A stretch of DNA of 64,000 bases from Lichina pygmaea (lineage: Eukaryota; Ascomycota; Lichinomycetes; Lichinales; Lichinaceae), in contig OY730169.1 in NCBI GenBank assembly GCA_963422465.1, positions 4,650,001 through 4,714,000 of the forward strand. Reading direction: 5' to 3'. The first letter of the stretch is position 1. Each line of letters begins with the position of its first letter. This document shows positions 11,031 to 22,400 of the stretch, one piece after another. The notes under the pieces are model-generated. The model did not search any database and was not told the DNA's origin. It was given only the letters and a program-made list of their open reading frames with translations. The position numbers were made by a program, and so were the translations under genes.

Positions 11031-13154
11031 GCCGTAACTACGACGGAGGCTGCACGGCAGGCCCAAGGGAGCGCCGTCGCGCCGGGGCAGGGCGAAGCCC
11101 CGGGCCCACCGTCCGACGCCGTCGACGTGACCGCGCCAGAGGGCATCGCCGAGCTCGCGGCCACGTCGCTCGAGATGACAGCAGGACCTGGCTGCCGTTC
11201 CGGATCCGAACGGCTGACCGTGGCCGACCAATATCTGGCGCAGTTACCGCCCGCTCCTTTCCTCGGCGACGCAGGTATGAGCAGCTGGCGAGTCTCCGCC
11301 GCCCTCGTCTTGGAGCCGGAAGGGTACGCCTTTGAGGACGAAGGCGTGGCCACGTCGCCGGATCGGTCCTGCGACCAGCTCGCCAGATACGACGCGGCCG
11401 GGAGAACGGCCAGGGCTTACACCGACGGCATGGCGGACAGCAGCGAACGTCACGTCGGAGCCAGCTGGCCGAGGCGGAGGCCCTCGGAGGAGTTGCACCT
11501 TGGTGGCTCCAAGTCTGCCATCGCCGGTGGTCGATCAAGCCAAGACGGGGGCGCGAAGCAGCCGCAGACGAACCTGTCAAAGTCCGACAGCGGCTACAGC
11601 TCTCGTACCTCGCTGAGGTCGTTGCACGTCGATCAGCCGCTGGGATCCGGCTCCGAACAGCGTGTGGGGCTGACCCGACAAACGTCGTCGGTGTACACTC
11701 GAGACACGTACTGCCGGCCTTACCATCCGGACGTTCCGGCAAAGTTGCCCCCGCCGCCCCCTCCCAAGGAGACCGCCCCGCGTCGATCGATGGGAGCCTC
11801 GCAGGCCCCCCCTGTGCCCCCGAAGCCGACCGTACGCCGGTCCCGGACAGATCAACGCTCCGTCGTCGAGGGATCGGTGCAGCCCACCCAGGAGCCCGAA
11901 CGCCGGCCGGAGCCTCCGGCCAAGGATGTGGATCCGCGTTCGAGGAAGAGCGTCGACGCCCCGAGGAGCAGGCTGCCAAAGCAGATGCCCGCCGCCGCGG
12001 CGGCCGCGGCCGCGGCCGCGGCCGCGGCCAAGGAGCGCGGCGTCGCTGTTCAGGTGGAGGGGCCGCGCCTTCGCAAGGATACACCCCCCGTGCCATCTCT
12101 GACGGTGACTCGAGCCGTCGAACCCCCCAACGATGGCGCTTGCTCTGTCGGCGCTGTCGTCGCCGAGATGGAAGGCAGCCCGGTCGGTGCCGCCATGGCG
12201 GAGGTGGCAGGTAGCTCGGCCGAGCAGCTCTCGCTCAGCGGCGACTCGCTCATGGCTCGTGTCGGTTCTCCCGACGCCGAGAACGAGAGGAGGAGAGAGA
12301 TGGATGCCGATGCCCTCGACGAGGAGCAGGCCACCAAGAAGCGTCGTCGCGCGAGCATCGGCGGGTTCATGTCGTCCCGGCTACGACGGATCTCGAGCTC
12401 GATCCCGAGCCTCAACAGGCAGCTGGAGCAAGGCACAGGCCAGCACGCAGCGTTCCGCAAGAGTCTCGATGCAAGGGAAGCCGTTTCCATCGACGGAGGG
12501 AAGACGGGCCAGGGGCCGACGAGCGTCCATCAGGTGCCCGAAGTGCGGCGGGTGTTCAAGACGAAGAGCATGATGGAGATCAACCGCGCGTGCGACGAGG
12601 GAGGGTCGGTCGACCGGGCCTCGAAGCCACGGCTCGCTCGGCCGCGAAGTTACTGCGCAAGCGAGCTAGGCGACGAGCACCAGCAGCACATCAGGCTGCG
12701 GAAGACGCATCGCCCAACCTCGGTGGTCTACGACTCGTCCCGGTATCTCATTCCGCCGGTCCCTTCGGTGCCGGCGATCCATCTCACGGGGTGTGGCCCG
12801 CGCAACAAAGCCCTGGTCTCGTCCGGCGATCTCTCCGGTCCGGACAGGGAAGGTCGTCGCCCGCAAAAGTCTCTCCCCGAGGCGTCCCGATCTGAGCAAG
12901 GCGCGTCCAGCGCCAGTACCGCCAGCACCGCCAGTGTCGCCGGCGATCGAGGAGGGCAGAGACGGCATTCCAGCCACAGACCACCGCGACCACCACTACC
13001 CCAATCAACGTTGACTACGATCCCCATCCTCAAGAACAGGGTCTCTCCGGCACATGCGAAGGCGCGCACGCCAGGCCCCGGCCGCAGATTCGCGCAGCTG
13101 CAACGGCTGCATGGGCTTGATCTGCGGGACGTGCCCATCTCAGTTGGGGTCTGA
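9894..13154 (+). CDS. Large low-complexity protein with N-myristoylation motif
   Basis: Intronless frame of 1086 residues. I chose the ATG at 9894 because the protein then begins MGNALSSQ, matching the N-myristoylation consensus (Gly2, Ser6), followed by KITKPRTNRSSTTLL, the kind of start seen in a conserved but uncharacterised group of filamentous-fungal proteins. The frame is open further upstream (from 9777) but without that motif. The rest is Ser/Arg-rich and mostly disordered, with ERA repeats (about residues 328-342), two poly-Ala runs, SRSSTEPDLS, several proline motifs (PPPPPP; APPVPPKPTVRRS, SH3-ligand-like), and basic patches such as RRRASIGGFMSSRLRR. It may be a membrane-anchored scaffold or signalling protein; this is inference. 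No catalytic domain is visible. Confidence 0.8.
10877..10920. repeat. 9-bp minisatellite, coding (ERA repeats)
   Basis: Four to five tandem copies of GAGCGTGCG in frame, encoding ERAERAERAERA in the myristoylation-motif protein. Poly-Ala tracts from (GCC)n at about 10990..11030 and GCCGCGGCC-type repeats at 11991..12028 lie in the same gene. Confidence 0.9.
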
Positions 13155-14263
13155 AACGGTATCTTGGATCTGGAAAGGAATCCGAACAGAGATTTTTGAA
13201 GTAGTAATCTGAAATGATAGCTCTGACACGTGTCAATCTCTTTTTTTTTTTTTTTTCCTTCCTTCTTTCTTTCTTTCTCTTTTCTCCTCTTCATGACCCT
13301 TCCACCAAGATCGCCTCCGTCACCAGATTTCCCTTATCAGGGTTATTCCTCCAAGAACACAGTCACTATTCTCAGCCCTGTTCATTCCCATCATCCATCC
13401 ATCAATCTCGTAGAGCGGGACTTTTATTTCTCCATTAATAAATGCCAGCCAACTCTCATCTTCCAGTCGATATTCATCTCGCCAAGGACAAACAAGATGT
13501 GCTCTGCCATCAGTCTCACTTCTTGGTTCTAAGTAAGTAGCTTTGTCTTGTCGTTGTTCTTTTTTTTCCCCGGTCGACCAACCCTCCGTCCGAACTACTC
13601 TTCCAACCAAATATTCTCCATTGGCACAGCTTTCAATTCTCTTCCAGCACTTTCTTGATCCCATCCATCTTCTGACGGTAATCTTCCATCATCATCATCA
13701 TCATCATCATCATCCATCTTCCATCCTCTGCTTTCCATGTTGCCACCCTTTTTTTTCTCTTGTTCGGAAACTTTGCTCTTATCACCTGTATATACACTGC
13801 TGTGTACGGCATCAAGTCTATATCTGTCACATAATCTGTATCGGAGTGGCGGTTACATGAGTATCTGCATCGTAGTGTTTTGTCCGAGTGAAGGACTGAT
13901 ACCAGCTGTCTTTCAGACAGGCTACTAGTGTTACTGATACGGACTGAAGTGGTACTCTCACTGGCTCAACTTCTTATATTCTGTACTGATAGCTTGATGA
14001 TGGCAAGTCATTGACAACAAGCTTCTGCTGAAGTCAGGTAACCTCGACCACACACTACTCTGGTAAGTACAAGGTTATCAGCACAGACCAGGTACAATGG
14101 ATATCTTACTCACCTTGCAAGTTGTAGTTCCTGCTGGTGCCTGTTATGCCAGTGGCAGTTTGTACATGCCAGAACAAGAGTTCTCTGCACACAAGCCAGC
14201 TCTCAGTGTGTGTGCTACACTTGAGCCAGCCAGTAGTAGCTACACAGACATGCAGGCTTTTCC
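13155..14263. other. Convergent intergenic region
   Basis: 3' flanks of the two neighbouring genes. Contains a T17-like pyrimidine tract near 13238..13258 followed by CTTT repeats, and (CAT)9 at 13687..13713. No gene seen. Confidence 0.6.
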
Positions 14264-15115
14264 TCACATTTGTGTTGCCAGTAGTTGGTCAGATATATAT
14301 GTTGTTGATTGTGCCACATCAGCTGGTGGTGACTGAGTGGTGTTGTCAGCAGCGACAGTGGGGCCATGTGTCACCCCACAGTCCACACAGCTCTTGTGGC
14401 CGGGTGTAAACCCGAGGAGGTAGTTTTGAGTGGTGGACTTGACTTTGTCCAGACGCTTTCGGAATCCCATCTCTCTTGTCCGTCTGGTCAGGGAGTGTCC
14501 CACAAAGCTGTTCTGGTGTGGGACAACGCCTCCCGACTGCGACATGATCAAGCGATCAAGCTGTCGGTCGGCGAGGTTCGCGTCGACGTACGACCGGCGG
14601 CGACTGGCGATGTTCGGACAGGCATCTGGACGCACTGTCCACCCCGTCGGCAGCTCCAGTGCGCGGCGGGCGAAGCCTCGCTGGCGTCCGGCCGGGTAAA
14701 GATTGTCGCTCCATTGCCATGGCCCTGTGGCACTGCCAGAAGCAGAACGCAACAGCACAGCGCCAGTAGCTGCAGTGGCAATGGCAGTGGTGGTGGCAGT
14801 AGCAGTGGCAGTGTCAGTGGCAGTAGCAGTAGCAATAGCAATAGCAGTAGCAGTAGCAGTGGTGGCTGTGCTGCTCGTCGACTCTCGCACGGGCGAGGAA
14901 GAGGACGAAGGCGATGAAGGCGATGAAGGCGATGAAGGCGATGAAGGCGAGGTAGGCACGGAAAGCTGGCCGGAAGATCCGAGACGGTGGAACGACGAGC
15001 ACTCTGATGCGACCTCGTCGAACCCAACCCCGTTGGACCGCGACCCGCCAAGCCCAGCCCTATCGGGGATAGCGCAAAGCTTCTTCTCTTGGAGAAGAAC
15101 AGAAGGAGAGGACAT
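14264..15115 (-). CDS. Unknown repeat-rich protein
   Basis: Open frame of 283 residues from the ATG at 15115 to the TGA at 14264. I do not recognise it. The first third holds SPS repeats from a 9-bp tandem repeat (about 14908..14950) and Ala-Thr/Ile-Ala dipeptide repeats from a GGCAGT/AGCAGT-type tract (about 14775..14865). The second half is not repetitive and carries one CVDC motif (too little for a zinc finger call) and a basic stretch RRTREMGFRKRLDKVK. No signal peptide or membrane segment. The non-repetitive C-terminal half, in the same frame as the repeats, is the main reason to call it a gene; an intron may be hidden. Confidence 0.5.
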   Translation of the reverse strand: MSSPSVLLQEKKLCAIPDRAGLGGSRSNGVGFDEVASECSSFHRLGSSGQLSVPTSPSSPSSPSSPSSPSSSSSPVRESTSSTATTATATAIAIATATATDTATATATTTAIATAATGAVLLRSASGSATGPWQWSDNLYPAGRQRGFARRALELPTGWTVRPDACPNIASRRRSYVDANLADRQLDRLIMSQSGGVVPHQNSFVGHSLTRRTREMGFRKRLDKVKSTTQNYLLGFTPGHKSCVDCGVTHGPTVAADNTTQSPPADVAQSTTYISDQLLATQM

Positions 15116-16751
15116 TGTGCAGATTGATGTTGTTGCTCAAAGGCATTGAAGAATCGCTGGCGGAGCCTGTGGGGGGTTGGTTGGAATTTGCTGCGTTGAA
15201 GATGCGGGGAAGTCGTCGAGGATGCAGTTGAGGGATGGGGAAGAGGAGGTGGGGGGGGGGGGGGGGGGGGGAAGGAAGGGGAGGGGGGGGAGGGGCGCGA
15301 ATTTAAAGGGAGGGGAGGGGAGGGGAGGGGGGTACTATACCGAGGTGCGGCGATACTCGTAGTGCCGCTGACAGATTACGTGAAGCACAGCCCTATCGCT
15401 AGCCCCTGCAGTAAATCACGCATGTACAAAGTGCCTACGTAAGTACCTCTTCGTACGGAAGTACGGGTACGTCTGTTACGTAAGCACTTCTGGGTCACGC
15501 ACCATCAATAAATCAGCTTCGCATCTGCGTACGAGTACGTACTCATACTGTACGTCCCAATGATGACAGAGGGATGACGTACGTACGTTACGTACATGCG
15601 CTACTGTAGTCTGCTAGGCTACGACAGTGGATGATTATTGGTCAATCTCTCTCATCTCGTACGAGTACTTCGTAGTATACGTACATACGGTATACTCTCT
15701 ACGTTACGTACTTCCGTAGTAGAGGGGTGACTTGTATATTCGTAGCTCACTTGCATCTTTCTGCGGGGCAAGCTCTGACGGGAAGTGTATCACGTGACAT
15801 CTTCCGTATAAACCTGGAATGACACCCAACGCCCTGTCGTCGTCGAACTTTTGCGACGAAGCATGGTTGGACTTGTTGCGCGGTAGAGCTACGTACTGTA
15901 CATACGTACTTGAAGTTGAGCCAAGTTGATCTCTCTTAGTACGGTCGTCCTTGTTGGAAGATCTTCTACGTGTGAATGGAAGATTACCGTGACAGCTTTG
16001 CATGCTGAATGACAGCAGACGGCATCCTGTCCTGGTGGTATAGTTCCCGTCGAAAAACTTCCTTGATTTGACTGGAACCATAGAGGCGCCCGACAGCTTC
16101 AGAAGGAGAGGCGGTACGTATTAGTGGGGAGAGAGTGAGAGAGTAGAGGAGGCATGCTGTAGTTCCTGCCGGGAGCTCCTTCGACCCAGCTAGAATCAAG
16201 GAGACGACGCTCAACAGGGATAGAAAAGACAGAGACTCTGAGGCAGGGTGACAAGGTTAGGGTGTGACGACGCTAAAGGCCTGGGCAGATCTAGGCAGGG
16301 GCGAGCGCACGAGAGAGAAGAATCCATCATCGTGAGACAACCTGCCATTGTTGTCGGTCGGGCTGCGACAAGGAGTGGGTATGGTAGGAAAGGACCCGGA
16401 TGGTGATAGAAAGAGGAATCAGAGAGACGTCGCCTGAAGCAGCAATCGGACCCTCAAGTCCAATCGTGCCAGGCATCCACGCTGACTCATTGCTGGCTTT
16501 TGTGAGCTCTCGATGTGCCGTCGTTGCGCGCCCACGGTGCATCGAGCGAATAAACCGCGCCGCGGTCAAAGGGACCATTGACGGTGGTAGGAAATCCCCA
16601 TTCTCGCTGGTCGTGTGCTCGTGTCGCGTCATCTCGTCCGTTAGAAGATTCTTTGTCGTGTCGTGCGTCCGCCAGATTCCGGGATGCACCGGAACATCTG
16701 ACATCGCCGCCACCTTCGTTTCACATCCTTCAGCCGTTGATTAAAAGCCCC
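15116..16751. other. Intergenic, G-tract and GTAC-rich
   Basis: Contains G20 at 15252..15271, a GGGGA-type repeat to about 15330, and 15420..15720 filled with GTAC/ACGTAC words including two copies of the ACTTCCGTA word (15710..15718; reverse strand 15454..15462). Short frames at 15704..16713 show no family resemblance. Confidence 0.6.
15252..15271. repeat. G20 homopolymer
   Basis: Twenty uninterrupted G, followed by GGGGA-type repeats to about 15330; a possible G-quadruplex region and a likely source of length error in the sequence. Confidence 0.9.
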
Positions 16752-18983
16752 TCATCGCCTCACCAGGGTAACGATGATCCCGACCAGGATGCCCAAGATG
16801 CAAACACCCGCAATACCCCACCCCAACACTCTAGCAAACCGCTTCTCGCCCCTGCCGAACCGCTCTATTCTACCCTTGGACAGGGCCAGCATCGCTCCGT
16901 CCAGCGCGCCGTACCCGAAGAGCAAGAGGAGTGGAGGGAAAAGCACGCAGAAGAGGAGAACGACTCTCGACACTAGCTTCTTCTCTCTGGCGGTGCCCGT
17001 CGCGATGGACGAGTTCTGTCTGGGGAGACGCCGCAAACGATAGTCGAGCTGCGAAGGCGGACCCGAAGTCGACTGCTGCCGTATAGAACTCACAGGCCGG
17101 GCAAAGGCCTCCAGATATGTGGTAGGGGAGGGTGACACCGTGGCTATCCGATGACCGGATAGCTGCTGCGCGGATCTGCGGGCTCCTGGCGTGCGGGCTC
17201 CTGGCGTGCTCGATACGCGACTTCGACGGACAGGGGCCGGCAAAATCTCAATCGCGTCGTCATCGTCATCGTCATCGTCATCGTCGTCGGGTCGGAAGCG
17301 CTCAGGGAGTGATCCGTCGGCGGTGACGATGCGTTGCGGCAGGGGGCTGTGAGACCGCAAGGAATCTTCTGCGGTGGCAGCCCGCCGGGGCTTTTCGATG
17401 AGCGGTTCGAGACTCCGAGTCCACTTTGAACAGGACCTAGCTCCAACCGGACTCATCCGCACCCTCCTCCTACCCAGGCCCCGAGCCGAAAACGGTCCAG
17501 CCATCGGCCGCATTTCGTACCCGGCATGGTCTTCGGAGTCATGTCGGATCTTCAAGAAGCTCGGATGAAAGGGCCGGTTCGCCCGCTCCTTGCATTTGCC
17601 ACGATTCGCAGCGGGCTCTGTGCCACCCGGAGCTGGAGATGTATCCGGTCCGTCGTATGGAGGCGATGGGCTGACCGACCCGGCCGTGGCTGCAGGCGAC
17701 GGCGACGTGAGGGCGTTCCGATTGGGGAACCCCATGCCGCCTTCGAAGCTGTACGCAGGCACCAGGATCGGCTGACCGCTGGGGACCTTCTCACGGACGC
17801 GGAAGACGTGATCGAACCGCTTGTCGGCGGGATGCTGCACCATCGAAGCACCGTGCCTCGAGCCCTCGACCGGGCCGTCGTCGGCTACCGCCCTCGTCTC
17901 CGACACTGTTATCCAGTCCCCGTCGAGCCCGTCGTCGTCGTGGTTGGGCTCGCCGAGGTCGATTTCAAGATCCGACATGGAGCCAGGCGAGGCCACAAGG
18001 CTCGCTCTCTCCGGCGCCGTCCATATCCTTGGGATCACCGACGCATCCGCCCCGCGGGCAGACTCGTGTATGCTTTCGGAAACCCGCCGCGACGACGTCT
18101 CGCCCTTTCCGACGAACCGGCCATCTCCACCACCGACGACCGACATCATGCTGTCCGCGAGGCTGCCGGCGACGCTCGATCGATCGGACAGACGGTAGCT
18201 GTGCTCGTCGGCAGCGCTCAAACCCGGGTCTGGATTCGCACCTCGGTCTTCGTCAGCCTACACAGCCGGACTGGCCAGATCGGTCACCGACGACGAAGTC
18301 CTACCTTCGCCACCATGCGCGCCACCGACTGCGGGCAGTCCGAGCAGGGCTTGGCTGTCGCCATAAGATGACACGTTTGAGATGCCCTCCGACGGTCGAG
18401 GGGTCGTGCGCGGCTGCGAGAGCAACCGTTGCGATGCCTTGGCCGGTGGCTTCGGCAAAGGGCTGGTGGGAGGATCCCCCGGCGGTGGTGCTGGCAGGCG
18501 GTAGATCTGCCGGTCCGAGTTCGACGGTGCTGCCATGTTGGCCTCGACAAGTTTTAGGACCACCCCTGAGACGGTCTCCGAACGACGCCGAGGTTGATCC
18601 CTGAGCAAGAAGGCTTCCGTCCACCACCACGTGCGACGGGCCTCGAGCAAGTCCCAGGATGAACCTCGCCTGGGGCCGTTGGCCAGCGGTTGCTCAGCTC
18701 GATGAGAATCTGCGGCTGGCGGCGGCGAGCGTATAGGATGGCAGGAGGTCGGCCTACGGGTCGACGGAGAGTATGCGAGATGAGGAGTAGCAGGATGAGA
18801 GAGAGGGAGAGGGTTCGAGCTTGCTCGAGTCTGAAGCTTCACCGTCCGTCGCACCGACGACGCACGTTGCGCTTCCGCGCCGACGCCGGTGAACGCCGAA
18901 GTGGGGGATAACGGCCGGTCACGATGATCGACCTTGCTGTAGCAGCGGTCCCGATCAGCGTCCGAACCGAAGCAGAAGGAGGA

Positions 18984-19042
<59 letters not shown>

Positions 19043-19499
19043 CGGGGGTATTCAAGGAAAGATATCAGCAGATACCTGGCGCATGGCCACAGTCGGTGGA
19101 GCGGTGCAAAAGACGTGGACGTACCGGGCAATGTGAGGAGGCTTGCCCGGTGATGAGGTGGATGTTCGGGGAGAGTTGCGGTGAGATTTCGGCTCACCTT
19201 GTGCGCGCACAGTCTGGCTGAGACGAACTCGGAACGGGGCCTCTCCTCGCAACGCGGCGGCCCTTGCTTCGTCGAGCGGTGGAACCAAGCTGGCTGAGAT
19301 CCACGTCCTCGATGAAGAAATGGCCTGCGGCGGTTGGGCTCGCACTCGAACTACGACGCAGATCCGCGCATGATATCGATGGAACCGATGGCTTCGGAGA
19401 CGATTCTAGGTGTGCGAGAGAAGGAAGTGGAGAAGGGTGAAGAGGGAGATTTGGAGAAAAGGGCCGAGGTGTTTGTGGGTTTGGATCCTGCTCCGCCAT
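16752..19499 (-). CDS. Serine/proline-rich protein with C-terminal membrane segments
   Basis: Three exons agree in phase: 19198..19499, 18305..18936 and 16752..18241 (introns 261 and 63 bp), giving 807 residues. The protein is Ser/Pro/Arg-rich and disordered for some 700 residues, with DVDLSQLGSTARRSKGRR near the start, PTSPLPKPPAKASQRLL, DEHSYRLSDRSSVAGSLADS, an Asp run (10-11 residues) from a coding repeat at about 17260..17288, and at the C-terminus two hydrophobic segments (VVLLFCVLFPPLLLLFGYGA and GWGIAGVCILGILVGIIV) separated by about 35 residues. I infer a membrane-anchored protein with a long cytosolic part; similar uncharacterised proteins are common in Pezizomycotina. The N-terminus is the weakest part: the overlapping frame 19351..19662 also reads plausibly and could supply another first exon. 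Intron 1 contains a (GAT)19 tract. Confidence 0.72.
18984..19042. repeat. (GAT)19 microsatellite in intron 1
   Basis: About 19 uninterrupted GAT units inside the 261-bp first intron of the serine-rich membrane protein. Frames of poly-Ile, poly-Met, poly-Asp or poly-His through it are artefacts. Confidence 0.95.
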
Positions 19500-22400
19500 G
19501 GTCACGGGCTTCTGGCCTTGGATCACCGGGCGGAGATGGCCGCCGTCGTCTGGTTAGGGCAGCGGGCGCACGGCGGTGTGGTCTCCACGTGCGAGCAGAC
19601 GTCGACTTCGGCTTCTTCCGCGTGCCTCTCCGACGCCGGTCGATGTCCTCTGCTTGTGCCACCGGCAGCTTGGGTCCTCCAGCCGCGTCACCACGGTCAC
19701 GGCCTAGACAGCTGACCGGGTGCGGGGCCGGTTCGAGCGTGGACGGATGTCGAGGGCGCAGGTAGGCCTCTGGCAGGTTCGTCGGGCTGACCTTGGCCTT
19801 GTCGTTGCTCCGGTCGACATCGTGGTGCTGCTTCTTCCCGTCGCCTCGGTCCCATCAATTGGCCGTGAGAGCTCGCAGCAGGCCACCGGTCGACGGGGTC
19901 GAGCCCTCTGCGCGTCGTCCGATCGGCCGTGGTCCCTCCAAGGCGCAATTGATTTCTGGCAGGAAGAGGAAACGGCGGACGGGACGGCGAAGATATCCGG
20001 GTCCTGGACAAACATTAAACGGACCGGACCTTCAAGCTTGGGTTCCAGTCGGATGGGAGAGCCCGTCGTCGTTGGCTTGCATCCAGCTTACGAGAAAGGC
20101 TAACCGAAAAGCTGTCCCGAGGGCTTCACCGTGCGCAACGATCGTTTCAGGCAAGGCACGAGCCAGCGAGGTGGAGGGTTCGAGCGGAGCCGTGTCCGAG
20201 AGCCTGGATACGACGACAGAGCCGGCGTATGGCGTTACGAAGCCTTTCCTGTACTGTCTGGGGAGCAGGAGCCTGGGAAACGAAGCACGTTAGCACGAGT
20301 CCGTGCACCGTTTCGGTCGAGTACGCGAGAGACGCACGGCCAGAAGGAGAAACGAGCTGGGATCGATGTTGCCGGCTCGGAAGAGAGGCCGACGGCGAAG
20401 CGCAGAAGAGCGAGGACGTACCGGAATGCAGCCGTCGTGGGGTGGCCGGGCCGTACCGTCACGAGAGGCGGCAGCGCCGGCGGCGGCAGACGCAGCGGCG
20501 AGGTCGTCTCGCCGGCCAGGACAGGAGCATCTCGAGGCCGTCTGGGGCGTCTCACGGTCGAGCAACGAGGCAGCCGACGCGAGGCGATCTCACAGGCGTT
20601 GGCGTCGATGGCCGAGACAGTCAACGACGGCACGACAAGGGACCCCTGCGAGGACGATCGAGTTCGAGCATGCAGCAGGCCAAGTCGAGGGGGAGGAGAA
20701 GGAGACAGACGAACGAGAGACGGAGGAGGGACAAGAGTCGACGGGGTCAATCGACGAGCAGAAGAAAACGGAGGGACGACGATCCGGACGGATGCAGACG
20801 TGGCCGTATCATCGTCAATTCCAGCACTTTAGCATAATTGGAGTTCTTATGGGCTCTCCATCCTCGTCTGGCTGCTCTGCTCTAGCCCTCCTTGTCCTCC
20901 ATACCCCCTCCTCCACCAACACTCTTGGACGGTTTTCCATCGCCGCTCATATGCTGGCTTCCCAGGCTGGTCGCTATCTTCCGGAGGAGGGTGGGGGGAT
21001 ACTGTAGGCCGGGAGGGTGTCTTCGTGAAGGGCGCGCGATGCCCCCTGTCGGCAGTCGCAGCGACTGCACGACTCGCGAGGGGTATGGAGCGCTTGTGTG
21101 CCGTGGTAGATGGGGGGCGAGGGGGGGGGGGGGGGTGTGGGTCGAGCTCGTGCCGAGGCAGAGGAAGGGGAAGATGCGCCGACTCGACATCGTCGTCGTC
21201 TTGGGCACGTTACCCGGCGGTGCTGCGGTACGGTCGTACCATTGGCGCTGCACTGGGCTCGTACAGGACGATGGCGGCGCCGCAACTCATCACGGTCGCA
21301 CCTGGCGATGGTGGGGACGGCGACGGACGGCGAGGACAGTTCGTTTGCGTCTTGCTCGACCCGACCCTAGTGTCGTCAGCCGTGACGCGTTTGGCTGTTC
21401 TGGCGCCGTGCTTTTTCCCGACAAGATCGCCTCTCGGTGCATACGAGTACAAGACAGAGGCGATGGTGGTCAGGCTCGATTATCGAAGGAGCCCATACTA
21501 CTTTCGTAATATCGCTTCCATGGAGACGTAGCCACTGGGAGGACGACCCGCGCCTGTGGACAGCTACTTTTCTTAAGGACGAACTGCGTTCACGTTACAC
21601 AAGCTCTTTGATTGATTTCCTCGTCTCGACGACCTGGAGACTCAGCCGGCTCGATGATCTCGTCCGAAGAACGATTGGGTTCGACGATTGGACGATACTC
21701 CTCTCTCGACATGTCCTGTCTATACTACGGTAAGCAGAAACATCGAAAGACATTCTTGTCCCATCTCACGAGCACAGCTATATGCGCACGCAAACTTGCC
21801 AAGAGGAAACAAAAAAACAAAATGTCCGAGCTTACAGTACGAGCAGGCATCAAGCGATGCCCCAGCTAAGAATAGCATGATTTATCTGATCTTCACCTGC
21901 GTATGGCACTTTCCTGTTCTTCCTCACTTATCGCTGGTCATGGACTGGATGTGCCCAGTGCGGGGTGGGGGGGAGGGGGGTTACAGTGTTCAAGTCAGCC
22001 ATCAAAGCCAAAGCGCTGATAACCCCGCCAGCGACAACTACTGACGCGAGTGAATAACGCCTGGGAGATGGTGGATGTAAGTAAGTACGTACGGTATCGT
22101 ACGATGAGCAGCTTGGAGGTTCTGTTGTTCTTTGCTACTTGGCCAGATACCTATATGATCGATATCTTTAGGATGATCACAGGTGCATATATACATAGCT
22201 TCCAGTTCCATACTGTAGCATATCCAACACTCCAGCTTCTTTGCCATCTTCCCACTCGCTTGTCCATAGGAACACCTGGCGCTGAACCAGCCGCTCACCT
22301 TCGTCTCTAGTAGAAGCCAAGCCAACGTACATTTGTACAGTACAGTAAAAGTGCAACAGACCACGCCGCAGGACGGTCCCCACCGAAGCTCGTCTCATCA

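Noticed and set aside
18924-19221. Poly-Asp, poly-Met, poly-His and poly-Ile frames
   Set aside because: Artefacts of the (GAT)19 microsatellite in an intron.
19351-19662. Alternative first exon of the serine-rich membrane protein
   Set aside because: It reads plausibly near its end but needs an extra intron with no good splice sites; the ATG at 19499 fits directly with exon 2.
20131-21007. Plus-strand frames of about 230 residues rich in Arg, Glu and Gly
   Set aside because: Overlapping frames of similar length in a purine-rich strand, no domain, no splice support.
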